Source of the DNA: an uncultured Synechococcus sp. | Lineage (GTDB): Bacteria > Cyanobacteriota > Cyanobacteriia > PCC-6307 > Cyanobiaceae | Direction of reading: 5' to 3' | Assembly: GCA_913049535.1 (NCBI GenBank) | Contig: CAJWYF010000001.1 | Location: forward strand, 124,001 to 188,000 | DNA length: 64,000 nt | Shown here: positions 55,616 through 64,000 of the stretch, piece by piece | Position numbering within the stretch: the stretch's first letter is position 1 | Layout of the letters: every line of letters starts with the position of its first letter | Position numbers and translations under genes: made by a program | The notes under the pieces: model-generated | Database searches by the model: none | Seen by the model: the letters and a program-made list of their open reading frames with translations, nothing else | What the model was told of the DNA's origin: nothing

Positions 55616-56972
55616 GGACGGCCTGGCGGCTCTCCTCCTCTGACGCGGCGGCGGCTTCTCGTCCGGCTTTCAAACCGCCGCGAATTCCTCCTTCCGCCAG
55701 GATCTGCTGGGCTTCATCCTCGGTGCGCACTGCACTGGGGACGGCTTTGTAGTCCGCTGGAGCCAAAGCGTTGCCGCGCAGCACAGCGCCGAGCGTCAGC
55801 ACGGTCAATTTGAGCTGCTGCCAGGGGTTCATTGTCACCACCCGCTTGTACAGGTAGCTGTCGAAGGTCAGGCGCTGCACGTCCTTGTCGTCGCACATCT
55901 CGACGAACGCCTCTCGGGCGGCATCGTTGCGATAGAAAATGTTCTGCAGGATTTCCAGGACTTTGTAAGTGGCGCCGTACTTGCGGTCCCACTTGCGCAG
56001 GTATCCCTTGAGGTCACGCTCGCTCGGCACGGTCTTGCCGCCGTTGCTGGTGGCCACGATCTGTTCGGCGCACATGCGACCGCTCTTGGCGGCGAAGTAG
56101 ATGCCCTCCCCAGAGCTCTTGGTCACATAACCCGCGGCATCACCCACCAAGGCCATGCCGCCGACAACCCGGCGCGGCCGGGGATGCTCGGGGATGGGGT
56201 GGGCTTCCACCTTGATCACTTCTCCTTTGAGCAGGCGGTTCTTGGCGCGCTCCCGAATGCCCACCTGAAGCCCCTTGATCAGGCTCTGGTTCTCCTGCAT
56301 GGTGCCGGTGCCCACCGCCACGTGGTCGTATTTGGGGAACACCCAGGCGTAAAAGTCAGGAGAGACGTCAGTGCCGACGTACATCTCAGCCAGGCTTTCG
56401 TAATAAGCCATCTCCTCACTGGGAAGCTTGATCCGCTCTTGGAAGGCGATGGCCACGTTGTAGTCACCGGCATCCATGGCTTTGGCCACCCGGCTGTTGG
56501 CTCCGTCGGCACCAATGATCAGGTCGACCTCGAGGCTCTTGGCCTCACCGGTCTTCTCACCGGCGCTGTAGTCGGAGTAATGCAGGGTGTAAGGCCCTTG
56601 ACGGTTCTTACCGGTGTCGATCTTGGTCACCAGGCCATTGATCAACTGGGCCCCCAGATCTGCGGCACGGTTGCGCAGGAAGGAGTCCATCACCTCGCGG
56701 CGGCACATGCCGATGTACTCATCGTCGCGATCAAGATTGATCTCCACCTCCCGATTCGAAGGGGAGATCATCCGCATGTTGCGCACCTTGCGGTCGATGA
56801 TCTCCTCGGGCATGTCGAACTCCTCGACCATGCACAGCGGAATGGCACCACCACAAGGTTTGGCGTTGTCTAGTTTTCGCTCGAAGATCCAGGTCTCGAT
56901 GCCAGCCTTGGCCAGCACCTCAGCGGCACAGGACCCACTGGGCCCCCCGCCGACAACGGCAACACGCAACAT
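55605..56972 (-). CDS. chlP: geranylgeranyl diphosphate/chlorophyll geranylgeranyl reductase
   Basis: ChlP reduces the geranylgeranyl chain to phytyl for chlorophyll a, tocopherol and phylloquinone. The 455-aa flavoprotein from ATG 56972 (GTG 56999 would add nine residues) has the FAD motif VAVVGGGPSGSCAAEVLAKAG, PCGGAIPLCMVEEF, LIIGADGANSRVAKAM and GGMALVGDAAGYVTKSSGEGI. It converges with glyS and is divergent from the VanY-like gene with 119 bases between starts. Confidence 0.95.
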   Translation of the reverse strand: MLRVAVVGGGPSGSCAAEVLAKAGIETWIFERKLDNAKPCGGAIPLCMVEEFDMPEEIIDRKVRNMRMISPSNREVEINLDRDDEYIGMCRREVMDSFLRNRAADLGAQLINGLVTKIDTGKNRQGPYTLHYSDYSAGEKTGEAKSLEVDLIIGADGANSRVAKAMDAGDYNVAIAFQERIKLPSEEMAYYESLAEMYVGTDVSPDFYAWVFPKYDHVAVGTGTMQENQSLIKGLQVGIRERAKNRLLKGEVIKVEAHPIPEHPRPRRVVGGMALVGDAAGYVTKSSGEGIYFAAKSGRMCAEQIVATSNGGKTVPSERDLKGYLRKWDRKYGATYKVLEILQNIFYRNDAAREAFVEMCDDKDVQRLTFDSYLYKRVVTMNPWQQLKLTVLTLGAVLRGNALAPADYKAVPSAVRTEDEAQQILAEGGIRGGLKAGREAAAASEEESRQAVLSR

Positions 56973-57091
56973 TCCTGAGGCCCCAACGGGGGTTTGCACA
57001 GATGATTTGAAGCTAACACTGCTTCTGGTTTAGATGCTGGCGAAATCGAAGCCTGGGACTACGATCTCAACAATTAAATCGCCCCGCCCGG

Positions 57092-57829
57092 ATGCTCCGC
57101 ACCCGAGAGGACGTCCCGGTCGCTCGCCGGCAGAAGCCTTCCAACGCACCACGCAAGCTGCCCATCGGCCCTGTCGTCATCAGTGTGAGCGTGGCTCTTG
57201 GTGGGGGTTTAGCGGCGTTGTTCCTGCTGCAGGAACAGTTCCTCAGCCGTTGGTCGTTGCCTAAAACCCCAGCGGTGGAAGGCATTGATGCCACGCCCGA
57301 TCGCTACGGCCGCCTGCTGGGCCACTTCCCTTATCCCGAGGCTGATCCTGACAACCTTGTCGAGGTGAGACCCGGTGTCCAATTGCAGCGTCAGGCGGCT
57401 GAGGCCCTGCAAGCCCTTTTGGCTGCATCACGCTCCGACGGGGTCAGGCTCAGTCTCATCAGCGGATTCCGCTCGCGCGACACCCAGCGCAGCGTCTTTT
57501 TTGATGTCAAATCACTGCGCAACCAGAGCGCCGAGGAGCGGGCCAAGGTCAGTGCTCCACCGGGGTATTCCGAGCACAGCACTGGTTATGCGGTGGATTT
57601 CGGTGATCGCAGCAGACCCCAGAGCGACCTGGCCGAAAGCTTTGAGACCACACCAGCGTTTTACTGGCTGCAAAACAACGCCCACCGCTATCACTTCCGC
57701 CTGTCCTTTCCCCGCCAGAACGCCCAAGGCTTGAGCTACGAACCCTGGCACTGGAGGTTTGAGGGTTCCGCTGCAGCACTGCAGCAATTCAATGCTGCAC
57801 AGAAGTTGCAAGCTGGCCGTCTCAACTGA
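57092..57829 (+). CDS. VanY-type D-alanyl-D-alanine carboxypeptidase (M15B), membrane-anchored
   Basis: The 245-aa protein has a basic N-terminus, one membrane helix (PVVISVSVALGGGLAALFLL, residues about 28-47) and an extracytoplasmic M15B domain with SGFRSRDTQ, zinc ligands His162 and Asp169 (GYSEHSTGYAVDFGD), Glu217 and His220 (SYEPWHWRF). It trims the terminal D-Ala from peptidoglycan stem peptides. With the VanX-like enzyme 5.5 kb away it gives this window two M15 peptidases of different subfamilies. No vancomycin-type regulators are present. Confidence 0.9.
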   Translation: MLRTREDVPVARRQKPSNAPRKLPIGPVVISVSVALGGGLAALFLLQEQFLSRWSLPKTPAVEGIDATPDRYGRLLGHFPYPEADPDNLVEVRPGVQLQRQAAEALQALLAASRSDGVRLSLISGFRSRDTQRSVFFDVKSLRNQSAEERAKVSAPPGYSEHSTGYAVDFGDRSRPQSDLAESFETTPAFYWLQNNAHRYHFRLSFPRQNAQGLSYEPWHWRFEGSAAALQQFNAAQKLQAGRLN

Positions 57830-57922
57830 AACCGGTTTCCGCTCGGTGAGGAGATAGAGTCTCGGCGTCCAGACCCAGTCTCAGAGTGGGGCAGGGCGGC
57901 CGTCTCCAGGATTCTTAACCCA

Positions 57923-59731
57923 ATGAGCGCCACGACCACGCGCGCCGCGATTCGCAACATTGCGATCATCGCTCACGTCGACCACGGCAAAACCACCTTG
58001 GTGGATGCCCTGCTGCAGCAATCCGGCATCTTCCGCGACGGTGAGGCTGTGCCCACCTGTGTGTTGGACTCCAACGATCTGGAGCGTGAGCGCGGCATCA
58101 CCATCCTCTCCAAGAACACGGCGGTCGACTACCAGGACACGCGCATCAATATCGTTGACACCCCTGGTCACGCGGACTTCGGCGGTGAGGTGGAGCGCGT
58201 CCTGGGCATGGTTGATGGCTGCCTGCTGATCGTCGATGCCAATGAGGGGCCGATGCCCCAGACCCGTTTCGTGCTCAAGAAGGCTCTTGAGAAGGGTCTG
58301 CGCCCGATCGTTTTTGTCAACAAGATCGATCGTCCCCGCGCAGACCCTGAGGTGGCTGTCAGCAAGGTGCTGGACCTGTTCATCGAGCTCGGTGCCGATG
58401 ATGATCAGTGCGACTTCCCCTATCTCTTCGGTAGTGGTCTGGGCGGCTTCGCCAAGCCGGATATGGCCACAGACAGCGAAGACATGCGGCCGCTCTTTGA
58501 TGCCATCCTGCGCCATGTTCCGCCGCCGGTTGGCGATGTGGAAAAGCCCCTGCAACTGCAGGTCACCACATTGGATTACTCCGACTTCCTCGGTCGGATC
58601 ATGATCGGCAAGATTCACAATGGCTCCATCAAGGCTGGTCAGCAGGCGGCACTGATCCGCGATACGGGCAACATCAAGCGCGGCCGCATCAGCAAATTGC
58701 TCGGTTTCCAAGGTCTGCGTCGGGTGGAGATCGAAGAGGCTTTCGCCGGTGATCTCGTGGCCATCGCTGGTTTTGATGAGGTCAACATCGGCGAAACCGT
58801 TGCCTGCCCGGAGAACCCTGAGGCTCTGCCCCTGATCAAGGTGGATGAACCCACCCTGCAGATGACCTTTGTGGTCAACGATTCACCGTTTGCCGGCAAG
58901 GAGGGCAAGTTCGTCACCAGTCGTCAGGTGCGTGACCGTTTGCAGAAGGAGCTGCTGACAAACGTCGCCCTGCGTGTTGAAGACACCGACTCCCCGGATC
59001 GCTTCGCCGTCAGCGGTCGCGGTGAACTCCACCTCGGCATCTTGATCGAGACGATGCGCCGCGAGGGCTATGAGTTCCAGGTCTCCCAGCCACAGGTGAT
59101 CTTCCGCACCGTTGATGGGACGCCGTGTGAACCGTTTGAGACCCTGGTTCTTGATGTCCCCGAAGAAGCTGTCGGTAACTGCATCGAGCGCCTGGGTGTT
59201 CGCAAAGGTGAGATGCAGAACATGGAAACGGGCGATGACGGCCGCACCCAGCTTGAATTTGTCGTTCCTTCTCGCGGTTTGATTGGCTTCCGCGGTGATT
59301 TCATTCGTGCCACGCGCGGCGAAGGAATCATGAGCCACTCCTTCCTTGAGTACCGCAAGATGCAGGGTGATTTTGACACCCGTCGCAATGGCGTGTTGAT
59401 CTCCTTTGAGGAGGGCACCGCCACCTTCTATGCCCTCAAGAATGCGGAGGACCGCGGTCAGTTCTTCATTACCCCGGGCACCAAGGTGTACAAGGGCATG
59501 ATCGTCGGCGAAAACAATCGCCCTCAGGATCTTGAGATCAACGTCTGCAAGACCAAGCAGCTCACCAACATGCGCTCGGCCGGTGCCGATGAACTCGATA
59601 CCCTCCAGTCCCCTGTACAAATGACCCTTGAGCGGGCACTCGAGTACATCGGTCCCGATGAAATGCTCGAAGTGACGCCCGAGTCGATCCGTCTGCGCAA
59701 ACTGCCCGCCAAGAAAGCAGCCAAGCGCTGA
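57923..59731 (+). CDS. typA: translational GTPase TypA/BipA
   Basis: The 602-aa protein begins with the G domain ([56 protein letters not shown]) and continues with EF-G-like domains III and V and the TypA-specific C-terminal domain ([19 protein letters not shown]). TypA binds ribosomes under stress and helps 50S assembly. ATG 57923. A DUF309 gene follows after 4 bases. Confidence 0.97.
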   Translation: MSATTTRAAIRNIAIIAHVDHGKTTLVDALLQQSGIFRDGEAVPTCVLDSNDLERERGITILSKNTAVDYQDTRINIVDTPGHADFGGEVERVLGMVDGCLLIVDANEGPMPQTRFVLKKALEKGLRPIVFVNKIDRPRADPEVAVSKVLDLFIELGADDDQCDFPYLFGSGLGGFAKPDMATDSEDMRPLFDAILRHVPPPVGDVEKPLQLQVTTLDYSDFLGRIMIGKIHNGSIKAGQQAALIRDTGNIKRGRISKLLGFQGLRRVEIEEAFAGDLVAIAGFDEVNIGETVACPENPEALPLIKVDEPTLQMTFVVNDSPFAGKEGKFVTSRQVRDRLQKELLTNVALRVEDTDSPDRFAVSGRGELHLGILIETMRREGYEFQVSQPQVIFRTVDGTPCEPFETLVLDVPEEAVGNCIERLGVRKGEMQNMETGDDGRTQLEFVVPSRGLIGFRGDFIRATRGEGIMSHSFLEYRKMQGDFDTRRNGVLISFEEGTATFYALKNAEDRGQFFITPGTKVYKGMIVGENNRPQDLEINVCKTKQLTNMRSAGADELDTLQSPVQMTLERALEYIGPDEMLEVTPESIRLRKLPAKKAAKR

Positions 59732-59735
59732 GTCC

Positions 59736-60107
59736 ATGGATCCCTATGCCGACCCCCGCTTCGCGCAGGGGGTCGAGCTCTTCAATGCAGCCCAGTGGTA
59801 CGAAGCCCACGATGTCTTCGAAGACCTTTGGCACGACACCGCTGAACCGGAGCGTCGCTGGGTTCAGGGGGTCGTTCAGATCGCGGTGGCCATGGTTCAC
59901 CTCGGACGGGGAAACCGCAATGGAGCCGCGATCCTTTTAGGAGAAGGCCTCGGACGACTCACCAGCTCGATGGCACCTCCACCGAGCTGGCGAGCAGCGC
60001 AGTTGCTTCACCCCTGCCGGCTACAACTGTTGCGGCTCCAGGGCCAGAGCAATGACTCAGAACCGGCAACGCTGGTTCCAACACTGGTTTTTGATTCCCC
60101 TGAGTGA
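59736..60107 (+). CDS. DUF309 domain protein
   Basis: The 123-aa helical protein has the DUF309 hallmark EAHDVFEDLWHD (residues about 23-34) and RRWVQGVVQIAVAMVHLGRGN, a pattern conserved in cyanobacteria and plastids with conserved Glu, His and Asp suggesting a metal or substrate site. Function unknown. It starts 4 bases after typA, so they are likely cotranscribed. The C-terminal 35 residues look less conserved. Confidence 0.85.
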   Translation: MDPYADPRFAQGVELFNAAQWYEAHDVFEDLWHDTAEPERRWVQGVVQIAVAMVHLGRGNRNGAAILLGEGLGRLTSSMAPPPSWRAAQLLHPCRLQLLRLQGQSNDSEPATLVPTLVFDSPE

Positions 60108-60145
60108 TCTCCTTAAACTGCCAATCCAGTGCTTGTCGCAGAGCG

Positions 60146-60625
60146 ATGTCCGGCCTACGCCTGCGCCTGGTCCTGATTGGCAGTCTGATCTCAGCTGCAC
60201 CACTGCTGGCGCAGCCCGTGAGCGAGCGGCTTTACACAACTGAAGGGCCTTTTGTTCCGGCCTCTCCTGCGTTGGAGTCCAACGTGGAGAACGATGGCCC
60301 CATGGGCTTGGTCACGGTCGAATCAGATCTGCAGCAGGCCGACAACGTCACCGGTGTGGTCACCGCCAGCGGCAATGTCCGTGTGATTTACCCCCAGCGC
60401 GATCTGGTGGCGACCGCCCGCGAAGCCCGTTATTTCACCAAGGAGGAGCGCATTGTCCTCGAGGGGGATGTTGATGTGCTCCAGGAGGGTGGCAACCGAC
60501 TGATCGCCGAGCGTGTCACCTACCTGGTGCTCGAGGATCGCCTGGTGGCTGATCCAGCCTTGGGCGATCAGGTGCGCAGCTGGTTCAAGCTCCAACCCAG
60601 GCCCGCTGCCGAGGCCACCCGATGA
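60146..60625 (+). CDS. LptA/OstA-like periplasmic LPS transport protein
   Basis: The 159-aa protein from ATG 60146 has a signal peptide (SGLRLRLVLIGSLISAAPLLA, cut near AQP) and one OstA/LptA beta-jellyroll repeat: VTASGNVRVIYPQRDLVATA and ARYFTKEERIVLEGDVDVLQ. LptA forms the periplasmic bridge for lipopolysaccharide. A GTG at 60104 would overlap the DUF309 gene but remove the clean signal peptide. It is followed by lptB (4-base overlap) and an LptF/G permease, the usual partners. Confidence 0.88.
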   Translation: MSGLRLRLVLIGSLISAAPLLAQPVSERLYTTEGPFVPASPALESNVENDGPMGLVTVESDLQQADNVTGVVTASGNVRVIYPQRDLVATAREARYFTKEERIVLEGDVDVLQEGGNRLIAERVTYLVLEDRLVADPALGDQVRSWFKLQPRPAAEATR

Positions 60626-61350
60626 CGCTTCGCCTGAATCAGGTGGAACTGTCCTTTGCGGGCCGCCCTGTGGTTCGCGGGGTCAGCCTGCAGCTTGATG
60701 CTGGTGAAGTGGTCGGGTTGCTGGGGCCCAATGGAGCGGGCAAGACCACCACGTTCAACCTTGTCACCGGCATGCTTCGGCCAGATCGTGGTGATGTGCT
60801 CCTCGATGGCGAATCGATCAGTCCGCTTGCCATGCCTGAGCGTGCCCGCAAGGGCATCGGCTATCTGCCTCAGGAGGCCAGCGTTTTCCGCAACCTGACC
60901 GTGCAGGACAATCTGCTGCTGGCCATGCAGCAAAGCGGTTATCCATCCCATCTGCGTCGCGCCCGCCTCGCTGAACTGGTCGAGGACTTTCAGTTGGAGC
61001 GTTTTCTGCATCGCAAGGGCTTTCAGCTCTCTGGAGGGGAACGCCGCCGCACCGAAGTGGCGCGGGCTCTGGCGGTCGGTGCCAATGGTCCGCGCTACCT
61101 GCTGCTGGATGAACCCTTTGCTGGCGTTGACCCCCTCGCGGTCAATGACCTGCAACAACTGATCCGCAGCCTGCGGGAGCGTGGTGTCGGCATGCTCATC
61201 ACCGACCACAACGTGCGTGAAACGCTGTCGATCACCGATCAGGCGTACATCCTCACTGATGGCTCAATCCTGGCTTCCGGCACGGCCGATCAGTTGGCAA
61301 GTGATGCCAACGTCAAGCGCCACTACCTCGGGGAGGATTTCAGGCTGTGA
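60622..61350 (+). CDS. lptB: LPS export ABC transporter ATP-binding protein
   Basis: The 242-aa ATPase has Walker A GPNGAGKTT, Q-loop GYLPQEASVFRNLTV, signature LSGGERRRTEVARAL, Walker B YLLLDEPFAGVDP and switch His in LITDHNVRETL, all in the LptB style. It powers extraction of LPS from the inner membrane. ATG 60622 overlaps lptA by 4 bases; GTG of the permease gene overlaps its stop. Confidence 0.94.
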   Translation: MTLRLNQVELSFAGRPVVRGVSLQLDAGEVVGLLGPNGAGKTTTFNLVTGMLRPDRGDVLLDGESISPLAMPERARKGIGYLPQEASVFRNLTVQDNLLLAMQQSGYPSHLRRARLAELVEDFQLERFLHRKGFQLSGGERRRTEVARALAVGANGPRYLLLDEPFAGVDPLAVNDLQQLIRSLRERGVGMLITDHNVRETLSITDQAYILTDGSILASGTADQLASDANVKRHYLGEDFRL

Positions 61351-62561
61351 CCACTGCCCCCTCCGATCTGGTGCAGGTCTCTGCTGATTTCATGCGGCGG
61401 GGCCAGAGCCGACTGCTGCGCCTGTGGCATCGCGTTCCACTGATGGATCGCTGGTTGCTCGGTGAACTCATCGGCCCATTGCTCTTTGGCATTGCAGCCT
61501 TCACCGCCGTGACCCTGTCGGTGGGTGTGCTCTTCGAGCTGGTTCGCAAGGTGGCGGAGGCGGGACTGCCCCTGGCCATTGCTGTGAAGGTGCTGATTCT
61601 TCGGTTGCCAGGCTTCCTGGTGCTGTCTTTCCCGATGGCCACGCTGATGGCCACCCTGCTGGCTTTCAGCCGTCTATCCAGCGGCAGTGAACTGACGGCG
61701 CTGCGCAGCATCGGTGTGGCCACTTACCGCTTCGTCATTCCTGCTCTGGTGCTGGCTGGGCTGATGAGTGCTCTGACCTTTGTGTTCAACGATGTGATCG
61801 TGCCGCCGGCTAACCGCGCCGGTCACATCACATTGCATCGTTCCATCGGTCGCAGCATTGATTCCGAACGGGGTTCCAACATCATTTATCCCCGCTACGG
61901 CTTCATCACCCACGGTCCGCCCCAGAAGCAAGAGCGATTGACCCAGCTGTTTTATGCCAAGGAGTTCTTTGAAGGCGAGATGCAGGACGTCACGCTCCTG
62001 GACATGAGCCGTTTCGGCCAGAAGCAGGTGCTCAACGCCAAGACCGCTGTCTATGACGAGGCCCGTGGCATGTGGGAATTCCGCGACGGCTCCATCGTCA
62101 CCATTGATGGTGTCGCCAAGCCCAAAACCACCACAGCGCGCTTCACCACTTACTCCTATCCCATGGGCAACGCACCGCTGGATTTGGCAGCGTTGCCCAG
62201 TGATGCCAACAACATGACCGTCAAGGAGTCGGTCGCCGCCTTGGCGTTGCTTGAAGAAGCCGGCGACATCAAGGCCGCGCGCAAGATGCGGGTGCGCATT
62301 CAAGAGAAATTTTCCTTCCCGGCGATCTGTCTGGTGTTCGGCCTGATCGGCGCCAGTCTTGGGGCTCGTCCCAACAGCCGAACCAGTCGCAGTCAGGGGT
62401 TTGGCATCAGCGTGCTGCTGATCTTCGTGTATTACCTCTTGGCCTTTGTCTTCAGTTCCCTGGGGGTCAAAGGCACCTTGACGCCGCTGCTTTCAGCCTG
62501 GAGCCCCGTGCTGATCGGACTTGGTGGTGGAGTGTTGCTGCTCAGGCAAGCAAGCCGCTGA
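61347..62561 (+). CDS. LptF/LptG-family permease
   Basis: The 404-aa protein has the six-helix YjgP/YjgQ layout: helices near residues 35-60 (LIGPLLFGIAAFTAVTLSV), 75-100, 115-140, a periplasmic beta-jellyroll (about 145-300) and three C-terminal helices ending SPVLIGLGGGVLLL. Conserved FPMATLMATLLAFSRLSSGSEL and NSRTSRSQGFGISVLL are present. Cyanobacteria often encode a single LptF/G-type permease, possibly acting as a homodimer. GTG 61347 overlaps lptB by 4 bases. Confidence 0.92.
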   Translation: MTTAPSDLVQVSADFMRRGQSRLLRLWHRVPLMDRWLLGELIGPLLFGIAAFTAVTLSVGVLFELVRKVAEAGLPLAIAVKVLILRLPGFLVLSFPMATLMATLLAFSRLSSGSELTALRSIGVATYRFVIPALVLAGLMSALTFVFNDVIVPPANRAGHITLHRSIGRSIDSERGSNIIYPRYGFITHGPPQKQERLTQLFYAKEFFEGEMQDVTLLDMSRFGQKQVLNAKTAVYDEARGMWEFRDGSIVTIDGVAKPKTTTARFTTYSYPMGNAPLDLAALPSDANNMTVKESVAALALLEEAGDIKAARKMRVRIQEKFSFPAICLVFGLIGASLGARPNSRTSRSQGFGISVLLIFVYYLLAFVFSSLGVKGTLTPLLSAWSPVLIGLGGGVLLLRQASR

Positions 62562-62606
62562 CCGTGGCCACAATGGTTTAAACCTGTTGGGTCTGGTTTT
62601 TTTGAC

Positions 62607-63524
62607 TTGAACGACCCGGTTCTGCTGCTGGGCCTGGCGGCCTTTGCCTGTCTGCTGATTGCTCTGCCTCTCGCCTTCTGGGGTCTCAGTGGACGGCATG
62701 GAGACACCACCAGCCGGGTTGTGCAGCTGCTGGTGGTTGGAGCCAATCTTCTGCTGACCAGTCAGTTGTTGCTGCGCTGGCTGGATTCAGGTCACTTCCC
62801 CATCAGCAATCTCTACGAGTCGCTCTGTTTCCTGGCCTGGGGCTGCACCCTGACCCAACTGCTCGTTGAACGCAGCTGGCCGTCTCCCCTGGTGCCGGCT
62901 GCCACGACCCCAATGGCTCTGGTCTGTGTTGCTTTTGCAAGCTTCGCCTTGCCTGACACCTTGCAGAATGCCGCTCCGCTGGTGCCAGCACTGCGATCCA
63001 GCTGGCTGGTGATGCACGTCAGCGTGATCATGATGAGTTATGCGGCCCTACTGGTGGGATCGCTGCTTTCGGTCGCTGTTCTGCTGACCCAACCCGGTCA
63101 GGCGATGGAGTTACGCAGCAGTTCCATCGGCAGCGGCAGTTTTCAACGGGCTGGGCTGCAGACCGACGGCGGCGCCGTCATGCTTCAGGCTGCACCGATT
63201 GCCCTGAGCGAACGACTGGACAATCTCAGCTACCGCACGATCACCGTTGGTTTTCTGCTGCTGACCGTTGGCATCATCAGCGGCGCTGTCTGGGCTAACG
63301 AGGCCTGGGGCAGCTGGTGGAGCTGGGATCCCAAAGAAACCTGGGCCTTGATCTGCTGGCTGGTCTATGCGGCTTACCTGCACACCCGCCTCAGCCGAGG
63401 CTGGCAGGGCCGGCGTCCGGCCTGGGTTGCCGTCAGCGGCTTAGTCGTGATCAGTGTTTGCTACATCGGCGTCAATTTGCTTGGCATCGGTCTTCACAGC
63501 TACGGCTGGTTCTTTGACAGCTGA
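62607..63524 (+). CDS. ccsA: c-type cytochrome biogenesis protein CcsA (ResC)
   Basis: CcsA, with CcsB, delivers haem for covalent attachment to cytochromes f and c6. The 305-aa protein from TTG 62607 has about eight helices, the haem-handling motif [17 protein letters not shown] and conserved His in [15 protein letters not shown] and GIGLHSYGW. ccsB is not in the window. It lies 45 bases after the permease gene on the same strand. Confidence 0.94.
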   Translation: MNDPVLLLGLAAFACLLIALPLAFWGLSGRHGDTTSRVVQLLVVGANLLLTSQLLLRWLDSGHFPISNLYESLCFLAWGCTLTQLLVERSWPSPLVPAATTPMALVCVAFASFALPDTLQNAAPLVPALRSSWLVMHVSVIMMSYAALLVGSLLSVAVLLTQPGQAMELRSSSIGSGSFQRAGLQTDGGAVMLQAAPIALSERLDNLSYRTITVGFLLLTVGIISGAVWANEAWGSWWSWDPKETWALICWLVYAAYLHTRLSRGWQGRRPAWVAVSGLVVISVCYIGVNLLGIGLHSYGWFFDS

Positions 63525-63553
63525 GCTGAGCTCCTGACAGATGCCAGTGCATG

Positions 63554-63575
63554 AAAAAAGGGGCCTGAGGGCCCC
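63554..63575 (-). terminator. rho-independent terminator of rpe
   Basis: On the minus strand GGGGCC-CTCA-GGCCCC (63560-63575) is followed by six T (A6 at 63554-63559 on the plus strand). It lies 33 bases after the rpe stop; the plus-strand side has only TT, so it serves rpe rather than ccsA. Confidence 0.85.
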
Positions 63576-63608
63576 TTCCGATGCGTTGTTCTGAGTGTTG
63601 CTCGGCGA

Positions 63609-64000
63609 TCAGGCAGCAGCCAGCTCAGGACGGCGGCTGTTGCGAATCCCGTCGATGGCAGCGGCGTAATCCGCCTGCTTGAAGATTCCAGAGCCACTGA
63701 CGATGGCATTGGCGCCGGCTTCGATCACCTTCCAAGCGTTGCCGGCTTTGATGCCGCCATCGACCTCGATCCAGGGATCAACGCCTTTGTCGTCGCACAT
63801 GCGGCGCAGGTCGCGGATCTTGGAAACCTGGTTTTCGATGAAGCTCTGCCCACCGAAACCGGGGTTCACACTCATCACCAGCACCAGATCGCAAAGCTCG
63901 AGGCAGTATTCAAGGGTTTCAATCGGGGTGCCGGGGTTGAGCACGGCGCCGGCCATCTTGCCGAGATCCTTGATCTGGGCAAGGTTGCGATGGAGATGGG
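63609..64000 (-). CDS. rpe: ribulose-phosphate 3-epimerase, C-terminal part (partial)
   Basis: The gene enters from the right edge; about 130 codons are present, ending at 63609. The TIM-barrel segments [49 protein letters not shown] and [20 protein letters not shown] are diagnostic. Rpe interconverts ribulose-5-P and xylulose-5-P in the Calvin cycle and pentose phosphate pathway. The C-terminal catalytic Asp (VDGGI) is visible; the N-terminal active-site residues lie outside the window. Confidence 0.96.
   Translation of the reverse strand, partial: HLHRNLAQIKDLGKMAGAVLNPGTPIETLEYCLELCDLVLVMSVNPGFGGQSFIENQVSKIRDLRRMCDDKGVDPWIEVDGGIKAGNAWKVIEAGANAIVSGSGIFKQADYAAAIDGIRNSRRPELAAA

Noticed and set aside
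57828-57839. 12-bp palindrome GAAACCGGTTTC after the VanY-like gene
   Set aside because: No loop and no T-run, so not a terminator; too short to call an operator.

Overview
The window reads as a gene-dense, high-GC chromosome segment of a unicellular marine-type picocyanobacterium (Synechococcus/Cyanobium clade). The clues are phycobilisome and bilin genes (apcF, pcyA), chlorophyll genes (chlP, a GUN4 protein), photosystem II assembly factors (psb28, a PAM68-like protein), SipA, a cyanobacterial-type glnA with a textbook NtcA promoter, an uninterrupted dnaE, frequent GTG/TTG starts and very short intergenic gaps. The species cannot be fixed by reading alone. I see no rRNA, tRNA, CRISPR array, insertion sequence, integrase or phage gene. 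Most of the window is core genome.

Layout. 1-4.6 kb: end of gatA, dnaE, a PAM68-like gene and rpsO. 4.6-10.1 kb: ruvA, two exported small proteins, dnaG, a pentapeptide-repeat protein and a P-loop kinase. 10.2-16 kb: a tightly overlapping run rsmA-ispE-DUF3082-(31-aa membrane peptide)-pdhB-secD-secF-small membrane protein. 16-18.5 kb: a zinc metallopeptidase, a secreted protein, a loose region with a small HTH protein, and a 64-aa double-glycine-leader peptide gene with its own terminator. 18.6-22.2 kb (minus): mnmH-psb28-two AI-2E-family permeases. 22.2-25.4 kb: GUN4, a HATPase protein, small proteins and a methyltransferase. 25.5-29.8 kb: a three-repeat protein, glnA, apcF, a photorespiratory aminotransferase and tadA. 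29.8-36 kb: a PLP decarboxylase; then a minus-strand chain bioY-lspA-FHA/PBP-GTPase. 36-42.7 kb: sipA, two M16 peptidases, then pcyA-devB-devC-devA and a small basic protein with a strong terminator. 42.7-45.9 kb: an ExbB/ExbD/ExbD/TonB-like operon and a glycosyltransferase. 46-51.6 kb: rpsB, tsf, an unknown protein, recG and a VanX-like dipeptidase. 51.6-57.8 kb: sir, glyS, chlP and a VanY-like carboxypeptidase. 57.9-64 kb: typA, DUF309, lptA, lptB, lptF/G, ccsA, and the end of rpe.

Functional themes are DNA replication and repair (dnaE, dnaG, ruvA, recG), translation (rpsO, rpsB, tsf, glyS, gatA, tadA, mnmH, rsmA, typA), photosynthesis and pigments, nitrogen and sulfur assimilation (glnA, sir), and the cell envelope (lspA, PBP, VanX/VanY-type peptidases, Lpt genes, SecDF, Exb-like motor). 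The loci most worth a second look are the orphan Cys-free double-glycine peptide (18299-18493), the divergent Exb-like motor operon with two ExbD subunits (42747-44896), the 39-residue tandem-repeat protein (25512-25859), and the pcyA-devBCA operon.
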